Assembly: GCF_018614915.1 (NCBI RefSeq)
Contig: NZ_JAGGNU010000020.1
Span: 62,001 to 126,000 of the forward strand
DNA: 64,000 nt
Source of the DNA: Variovorax paradoxus
GTDB lineage: Bacteria > Pseudomonadota > Gammaproteobacteria > Burkholderiales > Burkholderiaceae_C
Direction: 5' to 3'
Each line of letters begins with the position of its first letter. Positions within the stretch are counted from its first letter, which is position 1. Of this stretch, positions 43,374-52,558 are shown in pieces. A model generated the notes under the pieces. That model was not told the origin of the DNA, searched no databases, and saw only the letters and a list, made by a program, of their open reading frames with translations. The translations under genes were made by a program, and so were the position numbers.

Positions 43374-44555
43374 ATGAAAGAAGTGGTTGTTGTGAGTGGC
43401 GTGCGCACCGCGATCGGTACCTTTGGCGGAAGCCTCAAGGACGTGCCGCCCACGCGGCTGGCGGCGCTGGTGACCAGAGAGGCGCTGGCGCGCGCGAAGG
43501 TCGACGGCAAGGATGTCGGCCACGTGGTGTTCGGCCACGTGGTCAATACCGAACCGCGCGACATGTACATGGCCCGCGTGGCCGCCATCGAAGGCGGTTG
43601 CGCCCAGGAAACCCCTGCCCTTACGGTGAACCGCCTCTGCGGATCGGGCCTGCAGGCGATCGTGAGCGCGGCGCAGAGCATCCAGCTCGGCGATGCCAAG
43701 GTGGCGGTCGGCGGTGGCGCGGAAAGCATGAGCCGCGCGCCGCTCTCTTCGCTGAGCGCGCGCTGGGGCGTGCGCATGGGCGATACCAAGCTGGTCGACA
43801 TGATGATCGGCGCGCTGCACGACCCCTTCGAGAACATCCACATGGGCGTCACGGCGGAGAACGTCGCGAAGAAGTGGGGCATCAGCCGCGAAACGCAGGA
43901 CCAGACGGCCCTCGCCAGCCACCAGCGTGCGCAGAAAGCCATCGAGAACGGCTACTTCAAGACGCAGATCGTCCCGGTGCCGCTGGAAAGCCGCAAGGGC
44001 CCGACGCAGTTCGACACCGACGAGCACGTGCGCCTCGACGCCCGGATCGAGGACATGGCGAAGCTCAAGCCCGCCTTCCTGAAGGAGAACGGCACGGTGA
44101 CGGCCGGCAACGCCTCGGGCATCAACGACGCGGCCGCGGCGGTGGTGCTGATGGAGAAGGAAGAGGCGGCGCGGCGCGGCCTGAAGCCGATGGCGCGCAT
44201 CGTCGCCTATGCCTTCGCCGGCGTGGACCCGGCCTACATGGGCATCGGCCCGGTGCCGGCCTCGCGCAAGGCGCTGGAAAAGGCGGGCCTGAAGGCGTCC
44301 GACATGGACGTGGTCGAAGCCAACGAGGCGTTCGCGGCGCAGGCCTGCGCGGTGAGCCAGGACCTGGGTCTCGACCCCGCCAAGGTGAACCCGAACGGCT
44401 CCGGCATCTCGCTCGGCCACCCGATCGGCGCCACCGGCGCGCTGATCACCGTGAAGGCCCTGTACGAGCTCGAACGCATCCAGGGCCGCTACGCGCTGGT
44501 GACGATGTGCATCGGCGGCGGCCAGGGAATCGCGTGTATTTTCGAGCGCGGCTGA
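43374..44555 (+). CDS. Acetyl-CoA C-acetyltransferase / beta-ketothiolase
   Basis: Thiolase of 393 residues that joins or splits acyl-CoA units, as in polyhydroxyalkanoate synthesis or fatty-acid breakdown. Catalytic Cys89 in 'NRLCGSGLQAIVSAAQ', His in 'LGHPIGATGAL' and the second Cys in 'MCIGGGQGIACIFERG' are all present. GGAG six or so bases before the ATG at 43374 fixes the start. Length and sequence fit the BktB/PhaA group; no phaB or phaC gene lies nearby. Confidence 0.94.
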   Translation: MKEVVVVSGVRTAIGTFGGSLKDVPPTRLAALVTREALARAKVDGKDVGHVVFGHVVNTEPRDMYMARVAAIEGGCAQETPALTVNRLCGSGLQAIVSAAQSIQLGDAKVAVGGGAESMSRAPLSSLSARWGVRMGDTKLVDMMIGALHDPFENIHMGVTAENVAKKWGISRETQDQTALASHQRAQKAIENGYFKTQIVPVPLESRKGPTQFDTDEHVRLDARIEDMAKLKPAFLKENGTVTAGNASGINDAAAAVVLMEKEEAARRGLKPMARIVAYAFAGVDPAYMGIGPVPASRKALEKAGLKASDMDVVEANEAFAAQACAVSQDLGLDPAKVNPNGSGISLGHPIGATGALITVKALYELERIQGRYALVTMCIGGGQGIACIFERG

Positions 44556-44578
44556 GCGAAGCGGTCTCGCTCTATGGC

Positions 44579-44584
44579 TATAAT
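44579..44584 (+). promoter_or_regulatory. -10 element of tRNA-Lys gene
   Basis: Perfect TATAAT 35 bases before the first base of the mature tRNA-Lys. No clear -35 hexamer is seen at 16-18 bases upstream. Confidence 0.5.
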
Positions 44585-44619
44585 CGTGGGATTGCCTGAA
44601 TGACAGAAATGTCGATCAG

Positions 44620-44695
44620 GGGCTCTTAGCTCAGTTGGTAGAGCAGCGGACTCTTAATCCGTAGGTCGAGTGTTCGAGTCACTCAGGGCCCACCA
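44620..44695 (+). tRNA. tRNA-Lys (CTT anticodon)
   Basis: Full 76-base cloverleaf with encoded CCA. Acceptor GGGCTCT/AGGGCCC, D-arm GCTC/GAGC, anticodon arm GCGGA/TCCGT with loop CTCTTAA giving anticodon CTT, and T-arm GAGTG TTCGAGT CACTC. It reads the AAG lysine codon. A TATAAT box precedes it and a strong terminator follows. Confidence 0.96.
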
Positions 44696-44705
44696 AGACC
44701 ATATG

Positions 44706-44739
44706 AAAGCCCGCCATCCGAACGATGGCGGGCTTTTTT
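44706..44739 (+). terminator. Intrinsic terminator after tRNA-Lys
   Basis: AAGCCCGCCATC-CGAAC-GATGGCGGGCTT, a 12-base-pair perfect stem followed by TTTTTT, ten bases beyond the tRNA 3' end. Confidence 0.95.
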
Positions 44740-44861
44740 CATGGATTGCTGGGGCAGGATCGGGCAAGAGACGAAGAGGATCAGGCTACCGCGAGCCTTC
44801 CGGCGAGGACGACACTGATGCTGCTGCACGCTCGCAGCAAGCAAGCCAAGGAGTCCCGCAC

Positions 44862-45911
44862 ATGCGCTACAAAAAATTCGGCCGCACCGGCCTGTTCGTG
44901 TCCGAGCTTTGCCTTGGCACGATGACTTTCGGCGGCGGAGACGGCATCTGGGGACAGATCGGCGACCTGCAACAAGCCGACGCCGAGCGCCTGATCGGCC
45001 GCTCGCTCGATGCCGGAATCAACTTCATCGACACGGCCGACGTCTATTCCGACGGCCGCTCGGAAATCATCACCGGGCAGGCGCTGCGAAACCTGCAGGT
45101 GCCGCGCGAGAACGTCGTCGTCGCCACCAAGGTGTTCGGCGAGACCGGCAGCAAAGGCATCAATTCGCGCGGCATGTCGCGCCACCACATCATGGACGGC
45201 GTGAAGGCGAGCCTGAAACGCCTGCAGCTGGACCATATCGACCTGTACCAGATCCACGGCTTCGATCCGGCGACGCCGATCGAGGAAACCGTGCGGGCAC
45301 TCGACAACCTCGTGCAGCAAGGTCACGTGCGCTATGTGGGCGTATCGAACTGGGCGGCATGGCAGATCATGAAGGCGCTCGGCATCTCGGAGCGGCTGGG
45401 GCTCGCGCGCTTCGAATCGCTGCAGGCGTACTACACGGTGGCCGGCCGCGACCTCGAGCGCGAACTGGTTCCGCTGCTGCACAGCGAAAGTGTCGGCCTG
45501 ATGGTGTGGAGCCCGCTCGCCGGCGGTCTGCTGAGCGGCAAGTACAGCCGCGAGCTCAAGGCCGAGGCCGGCAGCCGCCGCACCACCTTCGACTTTCCGC
45601 CGGTGAACGTCGAGCGCGCCCACGACTGCATCGACGTGATGCGCGGCATCGCACAGGCGAAGGACGTTTCCGTGGCGCAGATCGCGCTGGCCTGGCTGCT
45701 GCACCAGCCGGTCGTGACGAGCGTGATCATCGGCGCCAAGCGCGCGGAGCAGCTCGATGACAATATTGCGGCGACCGCCATCGCGTTGAACGGCGACGAA
45801 CTCGCCGCGCTCGACAAGGTCAGTGCGCTGCCGGCCGAATACCCGGGCTGGATGCTCGCGCGCCAGGGCGATCCCAGGCGCAAGCAGCTGGCGGAATCCG
45901 GCCGCGCCTGA
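44862..45911 (+). CDS. Aldo/keto reductase
   Basis: NADPH-dependent oxidoreductase of 349 residues with the (beta/alpha)8 fold. The catalytic tetrad is visible: Asp and Tyr in 'FIDTADVYSDGRSE', Lys in 'VVVATKVFGE', His in 'LYQIHGFD'. Cofactor-binding end: 'VTSVIIGAKRAEQLDDNI'. AAGGAG precedes the ATG. Related to bacterial AKRs that reduce aldehydes or sugars; the substrate is not assignable. Converges with the aldehyde dehydrogenase gene. Confidence 0.93.
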   Translation: MRYKKFGRTGLFVSELCLGTMTFGGGDGIWGQIGDLQQADAERLIGRSLDAGINFIDTADVYSDGRSEIITGQALRNLQVPRENVVVATKVFGETGSKGINSRGMSRHHIMDGVKASLKRLQLDHIDLYQIHGFDPATPIEETVRALDNLVQQGHVRYVGVSNWAAWQIMKALGISERLGLARFESLQAYYTVAGRDLERELVPLLHSESVGLMVWSPLAGGLLSGKYSRELKAEAGSRRTTFDFPPVNVERAHDCIDVMRGIAQAKDVSVAQIALAWLLHQPVVTSVIIGAKRAEQLDDNIAATAIALNGDELAALDKVSALPAEYPGWMLARQGDPRRKQLAESGRA

Positions 45912-45917
45912 GGGCGG

Positions 45918-47363
45918 CTAGACCGCCATGATCGACACGGCCTTGGTGTTCAGGTAGGCCTCCATGGCCTCCGGGCCGCCTTCGGAGCCGTAGCCCGAAT
46001 CCTTCACGCCGCCGAAGGGCATTTCCGGCGAAGGCGCGGCGGGCTGGTTGATCCACAGCATGCCGACTTCCATCTGCTGCGACAGCAGATGGGCGTTTTT
46101 GATCGACTTCGTGAAGGCGTAGCCGGCGAGGCCGAAAGGCAGGCGGTTGGCTTCGGCGATCGCCTCCTCGAGCGTGTCGAAGCCGCGGATCGCGGCCACC
46201 GGGCCGAAAGGCTCGTTGTTGAACACGTCAGCCTCCAGCGACACGTCGGTCAGCACCGTGGGCGCAAAGAAGTTGCCCACCGAGCCCACGCGTTCGCCGC
46301 CGGTGGCGATCTTGGCGCCGGTGGCGCGCGCGTCGTCGAGCACCTTGGCCATGGCCGTGAGACGGCGCGCATTGGCCAGCGGTCCGAGCGTGGTGCCCTC
46401 GGCCAGGCCGTCGCCGAGCTTGAGGCTCTCGGCGTGCTTCACCATCGCTTCGGCAAAGGCCTGCTTGATGCTGTTGTGCACCAGAAAGCGTGTCGGCGAG
46501 ATGCACACCTGGCCCGCGTTGCGGAACTTGGCACCGCCGGACGCCTTCACGGCCAGCGCGACGTCGGCGTCCTCGGCCACGATCACCGGCGCGTGGCCGC
46601 CCAGCTCCATGGTGGCGCGCTTCATGTGCGCACCGGCCAGGGCGGCGAGCTGCTTGCCCACCGGGGTCGAGCCGGTGAAGGTGACCTTGCGGATGATCGG
46701 ATGCGGGATCAGGTAGCTCGAGATTTCGGCCGGATCGCCGAACACCAGGCCCACCGTGCCCGCGGGCACGCCGGCGTCCACGAAGGCCTGCAGCAGCGCC
46801 GCCGGGGAAGCCGGCGTCTCTTCCGGCGCCTTGACGAGGAAGGAGCAGCCGCTGGCCAGCGCGGCGCCGAGCTTGCGCACGATCTGGTTGATCGGGAAGT
46901 TCCAGGGTGTGAAGGCGGCGACGGGGCCGAGCGGCTCCTTGATCACCAGTTGCTGCGCGGCAAGGTTGCGCGAGGGCACGATGCGGCCGTAGACGCGGCG
47001 GCCTTCGTCTGCGAACCATTCGATGATGTCGGCCGCGGCCAGCACTTCGCCGCGCGCTTCGACGAAGGGCTTGCCCTGCTCCTGCGTCAGCAGGCGGGCG
47101 ATGTCGGCGGCGCGTTCGCGCACCAGCGCCGCAGCCTTGCGCATGGTGGCTGCGCGTTCGTTGGCCGGAATCCTGCGCCAGGCCTCGAAGCCGCGCTGCG
47201 CCGCGGCCAGCGCGCGGTCGAGGTCGACGATGCCGGCGTGGGCCACCTTGCCGATGGGCTTGCCGGTGGCGGGGTTGATCACGTCCAGGGTCTTGCCGCT
47301 CGCGGCGTCGCACCACTCATTCTCGATCAGCAGTCGGGTGTCGGTGTAGCTTGCTGTGGTCAT
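45918..47363 (-). CDS. NAD(P)-dependent aldehyde dehydrogenase (succinate-semialdehyde type)
   Basis: Oxidises an aldehyde to an acid. The 481-residue protein starts at [17 protein letters not shown]. It shows '[20 protein letters not shown]', the catalytic Glu in '[12 protein letters not shown]', the catalytic Cys in '[14 protein letters not shown]' and '[14 protein letters not shown]'. Similarity pattern is closest to succinate-semialdehyde / alpha-ketoglutarate-semialdehyde enzymes, but no GABA pathway gene is adjacent. The frame is open upstream without family sequence, so I chose this ATG. Confidence 0.92.
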   Translation of the reverse strand: MTTASYTDTRLLIENEWCDAASGKTLDVINPATGKPIGKVAHAGIVDLDRALAAAQRGFEAWRRIPANERAATMRKAAALVRERAADIARLLTQEQGKPFVEARGEVLAAADIIEWFADEGRRVYGRIVPSRNLAAQQLVIKEPLGPVAAFTPWNFPINQIVRKLGAALASGCSFLVKAPEETPASPAALLQAFVDAGVPAGTVGLVFGDPAEISSYLIPHPIIRKVTFTGSTPVGKQLAALAGAHMKRATMELGGHAPVIVAEDADVALAVKASGGAKFRNAGQVCISPTRFLVHNSIKQAFAEAMVKHAESLKLGDGLAEGTTLGPLANARRLTAMAKVLDDARATGAKIATGGERVGSVGNFFAPTVLTDVSLEADVFNNEPFGPVAAIRGFDTLEEAIAEANRLPFGLAGYAFTKSIKNAHLLSQQMEVGMLWINQPAAPSPEMPFGGVKDSGYGSEGGPEAMEAYLNTKAVSIMAV

Positions 47364-47462
47364 GTCGGTCCTTGGGGTTCTTTCCGAGTGTTGATGCTGG
47401 CGCGCTGCGTTTCGCGCGGCCAACCGGCATTGTCACCGGTGACGGTTTTCCGGCCGGCGGAG

Positions 47463-49211
47463 TCAGTCTTCCTCGTACCACCGGTCCTTGGCGAGCATCA
47501 CGCGATGATGGCCTTGGCCGGACGGCATCATCGGGAAGCAGTTCTCCTGCGGGGCGACCTGCACGTCGAGGAAAAACGGCCCTTCGGATGCGATGCACTC
47601 GGCCAGCGCCTCCGGCAGTTCGGTTGGATCCGCTACGCGCCGCGCTCTCCAGCCGAAGGCCTTGGCCAGCGCAACGAAGTCGGGCAAGGCCTCGTTCCAG
47701 CTGTGGCTCAGCCGATTGCCGTGGTTCAGCTCCTGCCACTGGCGCACCATGCCCATGTAGCCGTTGTTGCAGAGCACGAGCTTCACGGGCGTTCGGTGCT
47801 GCGCGGCCGTGGACAGCTCCTGGATGTTCATGAGCACCGAGGCGTCGCCGCTCACGCACACGACGAGCGCATCCGGATGCGCGATCTGCGCGCCGATCGC
47901 GGCCGGCAGGCCGTAGCCCATGGTGCCGGCGCCGCCCGAAGTGAGCCAGCGGCGCGGACGCTCGAAGCGCAGGTACTGCGCCGCCCACATCTGGTGCTGG
48001 CCGACGTCGGTTGAAACGATCGCGTCGCGGCCTGCGATGGCCCGCTGCAGCGAACGCATCAACTGCTGCGGCAGGATGGCGTCGCGGCGCGCAGCGAAGT
48101 CCAGGCAGCGTTGCCCGCGCCAGCGCTGGATGCGCTGCCACCAGGGAGCCAGACGCTCGGGCGCGAGGCCGTCGAGCGCCGGCAGGGCGAGCAATGCATC
48201 CAGCACCGCGCCGCAGTCGCCGACCAAGGGCGCGTCCACCCGCACCACCTTGTTGATGCTGCCCGGATCGATGTCGATGTGGATCTTGCGCGCGTGTGGA
48301 CAGAACTCGTCGAGCTTGCCGGTCACGCGATCATCGAAGCGCGCGCCGACGCAGACCACGAGATCGGCCTCGTGCATCGCGAGATTGGCCTCCAGCGTGC
48401 CGTGCATGCCCAGCATGCCGAGGAAGCGCGGGTCGGAGGCGGGAAAGGCGCCGAGGCCCATCAAGGTCAGCGTGCACGGTGCGTCGAGACGCTGCACGAG
48501 ACGCGCGAAGGCCTCGCAGGCGCCGGGGCCGGCGTTGATGAGCCCGCCACCGCCATAAAGAACGGGCCGGCGCGCGGTCGAGAGAAGGTCGGCGGCGCGC
48601 TGCAGGCTGCCGTGCGGCGGCAAGCGCGCGTCCGGGCCGGAGCGCGATGGGCTCGAAGCCGGCTCGCCGGTCAGCGCCGCGAGTTGGACATCTTTCGGCA
48701 CGTCGAGCAGCACCGGCCCCGGGCGCCCGCTGGCGGCGATGCGCAGGGCGCGCCGCACCACGGCCGGAATCTCGTCCACCGCGCGCACCTGGTGGTTCCA
48801 CTTGGTCACGGGGCGCGACATGCCCAAGGCATCGCTCTCCTGGAACGCGTTGGTGCCGATCACCGCCGTCGCAACCTGGCCGCTGATGCACAGCAGGGGC
48901 ACCGAGTCGCTGATCGCATCGAGCAGCCCGGTGATCGTATTGCCGACGCCGGGCCCGGAAGTCACGAGCACCACGCCCACGCGGCCGGTGCTGCGCGCAT
49001 AACCCTCGGCCGCGTGGACTGCGGCCTGCTCGTGCCGCACTAGTACGTGCCGCAGTCGCGGCTCGCCGTACAGGGCATCGTAGAGCGGCAAAGCGGCGCC
49101 GCCGGGGTAGCCGAAGATCGTGTCGACGCCGCACTCGATCAGGGTATCGAGCAGGGCTTCAGCGCCATTGCGCAGCGAAAGAAGCGTGGGGACGGGAGCG
49201 GTAGTTTGCAT
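47463..49211 (-). CDS. Acetolactate synthase large-subunit-like thiamine diphosphate enzyme
   Basis: Enzyme of 582 residues in the IlvB family, which condenses two 2-oxo acids. The N-terminal domain has the catalytic Glu in '[19 protein letters not shown]'. A central FAD-type domain and the C-terminal thiamine diphosphate site ('[20 protein letters not shown]' region, then '[14 protein letters not shown]') follow. The last residues ('[15 protein letters not shown]') resemble the anabolic IlvB end. There is no ilvN small-subunit gene next to it and a Lrp-type regulator is divergent, so this is probably a second, specially regulated copy (inference). Confidence 0.9.
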   Translation of the reverse strand: MQTTAPVPTLLSLRNGAEALLDTLIECGVDTIFGYPGGAALPLYDALYGEPRLRHVLVRHEQAAVHAAEGYARSTGRVGVVLVTSGPGVGNTITGLLDAISDSVPLLCISGQVATAVIGTNAFQESDALGMSRPVTKWNHQVRAVDEIPAVVRRALRIAASGRPGPVLLDVPKDVQLAALTGEPASSPSRSGPDARLPPHGSLQRAADLLSTARRPVLYGGGGLINAGPGACEAFARLVQRLDAPCTLTLMGLGAFPASDPRFLGMLGMHGTLEANLAMHEADLVVCVGARFDDRVTGKLDEFCPHARKIHIDIDPGSINKVVRVDAPLVGDCGAVLDALLALPALDGLAPERLAPWWQRIQRWRGQRCLDFAARRDAILPQQLMRSLQRAIAGRDAIVSTDVGQHQMWAAQYLRFERPRRWLTSGGAGTMGYGLPAAIGAQIAHPDALVVCVSGDASVLMNIQELSTAAQHRTPVKLVLCNNGYMGMVRQWQELNHGNRLSHSWNEALPDFVALAKAFGWRARRVADPTELPEALAECIASEGPFFLDVQVAPQENCFPMMPSGQGHHRVMLAKDRWYEED

Positions 49212-49241
49212 GCACCGATTCTTCCGGTTTCAGTGCAGAAT

Positions 49242-49262
49242 TTGCTTCGTTCTTTCAAGCAA
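49242..49262. promoter_or_regulatory. Inverted repeat between ilvB-like and lrp-like genes
   Basis: TTGCTT (49242-49247) and AAGCAA (49257-49262), separated by nine bases, in the 64-base divergent intergenic region. Lrp/AsnC regulators usually control their divergent neighbour and themselves from such sites. Candidate operator by position and symmetry. Confidence 0.4.
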
Positions 49263-49275
49263 CTATGCCGATTCA

Positions 49276-49770
49276 ATGAAGATCAATCGCCAAAACAAGA
49301 AAAACTACGAAGATTTGTTCGACAGGTTTGACATGGCGATCCTGCGCGTCCTGCTGCACGACTCGCGCAAGACGCTGCAGGAGATCGGCGCCGAGGTGGG
49401 GCTGTCGCCGACGAGCTGCTGGACGCGCATCAAGAAGCTCGAAGCGCAGGAGGTGATCAAGCGCTACACGGTCGATCTGGATGCTGGGAAGCTCGGCTAC
49501 CACGATTCGGTGATCGTGCAACTCACGCTGGAGAGCCACAACGACGAGACGCTCTACGAGTTTGGCCGCGTGCTCGCCACCATTCCGGAGATCCAGGAGG
49601 CCTATCTGGTTTCGGGCGACTACGACTACTACATCCGCATCGCGGTGCGCGACACGCGCGACTACGAGCGCCTGTTGCGCGAAAAGCTCTACAAGATTCC
49701 GGGCATCCGCCACAGCCAGTCGCACTTCGTGCTGCGCGTGCTCAAGGAAGCGAGCGTGCCACTGGCCTGA
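49276..49770 (+). CDS. Lrp/AsnC-family transcriptional regulator
   Basis: Regulator of 164 residues. The N-terminal helix-turn-helix (about residues 18-65) has 'LQEIGAEVGLSPTSCWTRIK' and the C-terminal RAM ligand domain (about 75-155) has 'YDYYIRIAVRDTRDYERLL' and 'IRHSQSHFVLRVLKE'. I start at MKINRQNKKNYEDL, the only ATG close to the domain. It is divergent from the ilvB-like gene and most likely controls it in response to an amino acid (inference). A two-way terminator follows. Confidence 0.93.
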   Translation: MKINRQNKKNYEDLFDRFDMAILRVLLHDSRKTLQEIGAEVGLSPTSCWTRIKKLEAQEVIKRYTVDLDAGKLGYHDSVIVQLTLESHNDETLYEFGRVLATIPEIQEAYLVSGDYDYYIRIAVRDTRDYERLLREKLYKIPGIRHSQSHFVLRVLKEASVPLA

Positions 49771-49783
49771 ACGCCCGGGAAAG

Positions 49784-49818
49784 AAAAAGCCCGCCCTCTC
49801 GCGAGGGCGGGCTTTTTT
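49784..49818. terminator. Bidirectional intrinsic terminator
   Basis: AAGCCCGCCCTC-TCGC-GAGGGCGGGCTT, 12-base-pair stem with A-run on the left and T-run on the right. It lies between the convergent lrp-like and DEAD-box helicase genes and can serve both. Confidence 0.95.
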
Positions 49819-49852
49819 GCCGCGTGCGCAGCGGCCTCCGGGCCGCAGGCGC

Positions 49853-51688
49853 TCAGCGGGTTGGCTTGAATGCGCGCCGTTGCGCGTCGCGGGGCACGAA
49901 CACCTTGCCGCCGCCATGCCCGCCAGCGTTGCCGCGAGGCGCGAAACCGTCGCCGCGACCCGCGCCCGCTGCACCGCCGCGCGGTGCGCTGTCGCCCCAG
50001 CCGGGCTTGCGGCCATAGCCGGCAGCGTCGTCGCGACCGCCGCCGAAGCCTGCGTTGTCCCGGTTCTGGAACCCGCGGGGCGCCGGTGCGCCGGGGCCGC
50101 CGCGTGCCGGACCGCGGTCATTGAAACCGCTGGCGCCCGCATAGCCGCCTGCCGGGCCGCCGCGATGACCGCCACCACCGCCAAACTTGCGGTCGCGCGA
50201 ATGGTTGTCACGGCTGTCACGGCTGTCGCGGCCGCGGAAGTCGCCTTGCGGGCGCGACTGAGGCGCGCGCTGCTGCGGCTCGAGGCCCGGAATTACTTCG
50301 GACTTGAACTGCTGGCGGCTGTACGACTCGATGTCGAAGATCTTGCGGCGGTCGCGGAACTCGGCAAAGGTCACGGCCAGGCCGTCGCGCCCTGCCCGGC
50401 CGGTGCGGCCGATGCGGTGGGTGTAGTCCTCGGCCTTCATCGGCAGGCCGAAGTTGAAGACGTGCGTGATGGTCGGGACGTCGATGCCGCGGGCGGCGAC
50501 GTCGGTGGCCACGAGGATCTGCACCTGGCCCTGGCGCAGCGCCATCAGCCGGCGATTGCGCAGGCCCTGGCTCAGCGCACCGTGCAGCGCAACGGCGCTG
50601 AAGCCGTCCTGCTGCAGATCGTTGGCGAGGCCGTCGCATTCGACCTGCGTGCTCGCGAACACGATGGCCTGGTTGATGGTGGTGTCGCGCAGCCAGTGGT
50701 CGAGCAGCTTGCGCTTGTGCTGGCTGTTGTCAGCCCAGAACAGGGCCTGCTTGATATTGGCGTGCTTTTCCTGCGGACTGTCGATGGTCACGCGCTGCGG
50801 CTCGCGCATCACGCGCTGGGCCAGCTGCTGGATGCGCGGCGCGAAGGTCGCGCTGAACATCATGGTCTGCTGGCGCTCGATGGTGAGCTGGTTGACTTCG
50901 GCGAGGTCGTCCGAGAAGCCGAGGTCGAGCATGCGGTCGGCCTCGTCGACGACGAGGAACTTGACTTGGTCGAGCTTGATCTGCATCGAGCGCTGCAGGT
51001 CGAGCAGACGGCCCGGCGTGGCGACCACGAGGTCGGCGTTCTGCAGCTTGGCGATCTGCAACTGGTAGGGCATGCCGCCCACCACGTTGGCGATGCGCAG
51101 GCCGCGGCAATGGCGGACCAGGTCGATGGCGTCATGCGCCACCTGTTGTGCGAGTTCGCGCGTGGGGCACAGGATCAGCGCGCCGGGTGTGGCCGCCTTG
51201 AAATGGCGCGCGTTGGTCGGGTCCTTGCGCTTGGGCTTCTTGAGCGGCGCTTCGCCGCGGGCAGCGGCTTCGGCGGCCAGGCGCTGGAACTCGGCCTTGG
51301 CCGCAGCTTCGGCTTCGGCCTGGCGCTGCAGCAGGGTGTGCAGCACGGGCAGCAGGAAGGCGGCGGTCTTGCCGCTGCCGGTCTGGCTCGACACCATCAG
51401 GTCGACGAAGCGCGTAGCGCCGTCGGCTTGGCCGCTGGCCGTCATGGCGCGCGGGATCACCTGCTCCTGCACGGTGGTCGGCTGGGTGAAGCCGAGGTCG
51501 TCGACCGCGGCGATCAGCTCGGGCGCGAGGCCGAGCTTGATGAAGCCGCTGGGCTGCTTCGGCTCAGGGGTTTCGACGGCGTCGAGCGCCTCGAAGGAAG
51601 TGGTTTCGCCGGTGGTGGCGAATTCGTCGGATTGCGCAGGCGCGAAGTCGCCCTGCGCTTCAAAAGCGTCGGTCATTAGAAATTTCAT
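49853..51688 (-). CDS. DEAD-box ATP-dependent RNA helicase with Gly/Arg-rich tail
   Basis: RNA helicase of 611 residues. Q motif 'LGFTQPTTVQEQVIP', Walker A 'SSQTGSGKTAAFLLP', 'VVDEADRMLDLGF', 'MMFSATFAP' and 'HRIGRTGRAGRDG' are intact. A charged insertion (about residues 122-160, 'KKPKRKDPTNARHF') splits the first RecA domain. The last 150 residues are Gly/Arg/Asp-rich repeats ('GGGGGHRGGPAGGYAGA') likely to bind RNA or drive condensates. The start could be four codons later (MTDAFEAQ). A 209-base leader separates it from orn, reminiscent of cold-induced helicase genes (inference). Confidence 0.92.
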   Translation of the reverse strand: MKFLMTDAFEAQGDFAPAQSDEFATTGETTSFEALDAVETPEPKQPSGFIKLGLAPELIAAVDDLGFTQPTTVQEQVIPRAMTASGQADGATRFVDLMVSSQTGSGKTAAFLLPVLHTLLQRQAEAEAAAKAEFQRLAAEAAARGEAPLKKPKRKDPTNARHFKAATPGALILCPTRELAQQVAHDAIDLVRHCRGLRIANVVGGMPYQLQIAKLQNADLVVATPGRLLDLQRSMQIKLDQVKFLVVDEADRMLDLGFSDDLAEVNQLTIERQQTMMFSATFAPRIQQLAQRVMREPQRVTIDSPQEKHANIKQALFWADNSQHKRKLLDHWLRDTTINQAIVFASTQVECDGLANDLQQDGFSAVALHGALSQGLRNRRLMALRQGQVQILVATDVAARGIDVPTITHVFNFGLPMKAEDYTHRIGRTGRAGRDGLAVTFAEFRDRRKIFDIESYSRQQFKSEVIPGLEPQQRAPQSRPQGDFRGRDSRDSRDNHSRDRKFGGGGGHRGGPAGGYAGASGFNDRGPARGGPGAPAPRGFQNRDNAGFGGGRDDAAGYGRKPGWGDSAPRGGAAGAGRGDGFAPRGNAGGHGGGKVFVPRDAQRRAFKPTR

Positions 51689-51897
51689 ACGCGAGCGCTG
51701 CCGTGGGCGGCGCTCCGTCGGGTGGTGAAAACATCAACCATCCAACGACATTTCAGCAAGGACTTTCGTCTGTGCTGCGGCCCATTCAAAGGGGCGCGGT
51801 GTGCAAGATAGGGAGATGCGAGAAACGCTGCCCTACTGTCTTGTCTCGACTCGCCGGCAGCGAAGCCATCGATTATCGCACGGCCTCGGGGTTTTAC

Positions 51898-52494
51898 CTA
51901 ATCCCCGATGCGCAGGAAGGTATCGCGGTAGTGCGCGAGCTCCTCGATCGACTCATGGACGTCGGCCAGCGCGGTGTGCGCCTGCTGCTTCTTGAAGGCG
52001 TTGTAGGCCGCCGGCTTCCAGCGCTTGGCCAGTTCCTTGAGGGTGCTGACATCGAGGTTCCGGTAGTGGAAGTAGGCCTCCAGCTTCGGCATGTACTTGA
52101 CCAGAAAGCGCCGGTCCTGGCCGATGGTGTTGCCGCACATCGGCGAGCCGTTTTTTGGGATGTAGCGCGCGACGAACTCGAGCAATTGCAGCTCGGCCGT
52201 GGCCTCGTCCAGGGTGGAGGACTTGACCTTGTCGATCAGCCCGCTGCGGCCGTGCGTTCCCTTGTTCCACGAATCCATGCCGTCGAGCACCTCGTCGCTC
52301 TGGTGGATGACGAGCACGGGGCCATCGATGCGCGGCACGAGCTCGGGGCCGGTCACGACGACGGCGATCTCGAGCAGGCGCTCTTTTTCGGGGTCGAGCC
52401 CGCTCATTTCACAGTCCAGCCAGACGAGGTTCTGGTCGCTCTTCTTGAGGGTGGTGAGGGGCACGGGCGCGGCCGGGGCTGTGGAATCTGACAT
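51898..52494 (-). CDS. orn: Oligoribonuclease
   Basis: 3'-5' exonuclease that degrades two- to five-base RNAs, including pGpG from c-di-GMP breakdown. The 198-residue protein carries the DEDDh residues: '[20 protein letters not shown]', '[17 protein letters not shown]' and '[17 protein letters not shown]'. A 20-residue N-terminal extension precedes the usual start region. It is divergent from the M48 protease gene. Confidence 0.96.
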   Translation of the reverse strand: MSDSTAPAAPVPLTTLKKSDQNLVWLDCEMSGLDPEKERLLEIAVVVTGPELVPRIDGPVLVIHQSDEVLDGMDSWNKGTHGRSGLIDKVKSSTLDEATAELQLLEFVARYIPKNGSPMCGNTIGQDRRFLVKYMPKLEAYFHYRNLDVSTLKELAKRWKPAAYNAFKKQQAHTALADVHESIEELAHYRDTFLRIGD

Positions 52495-52558
52495 CGGGCC
52501 ATTGTCGTCGATGACCCTGTGCGCGAACGGCGGGCGTGCGGGCTAAACTCGCCTCGCC

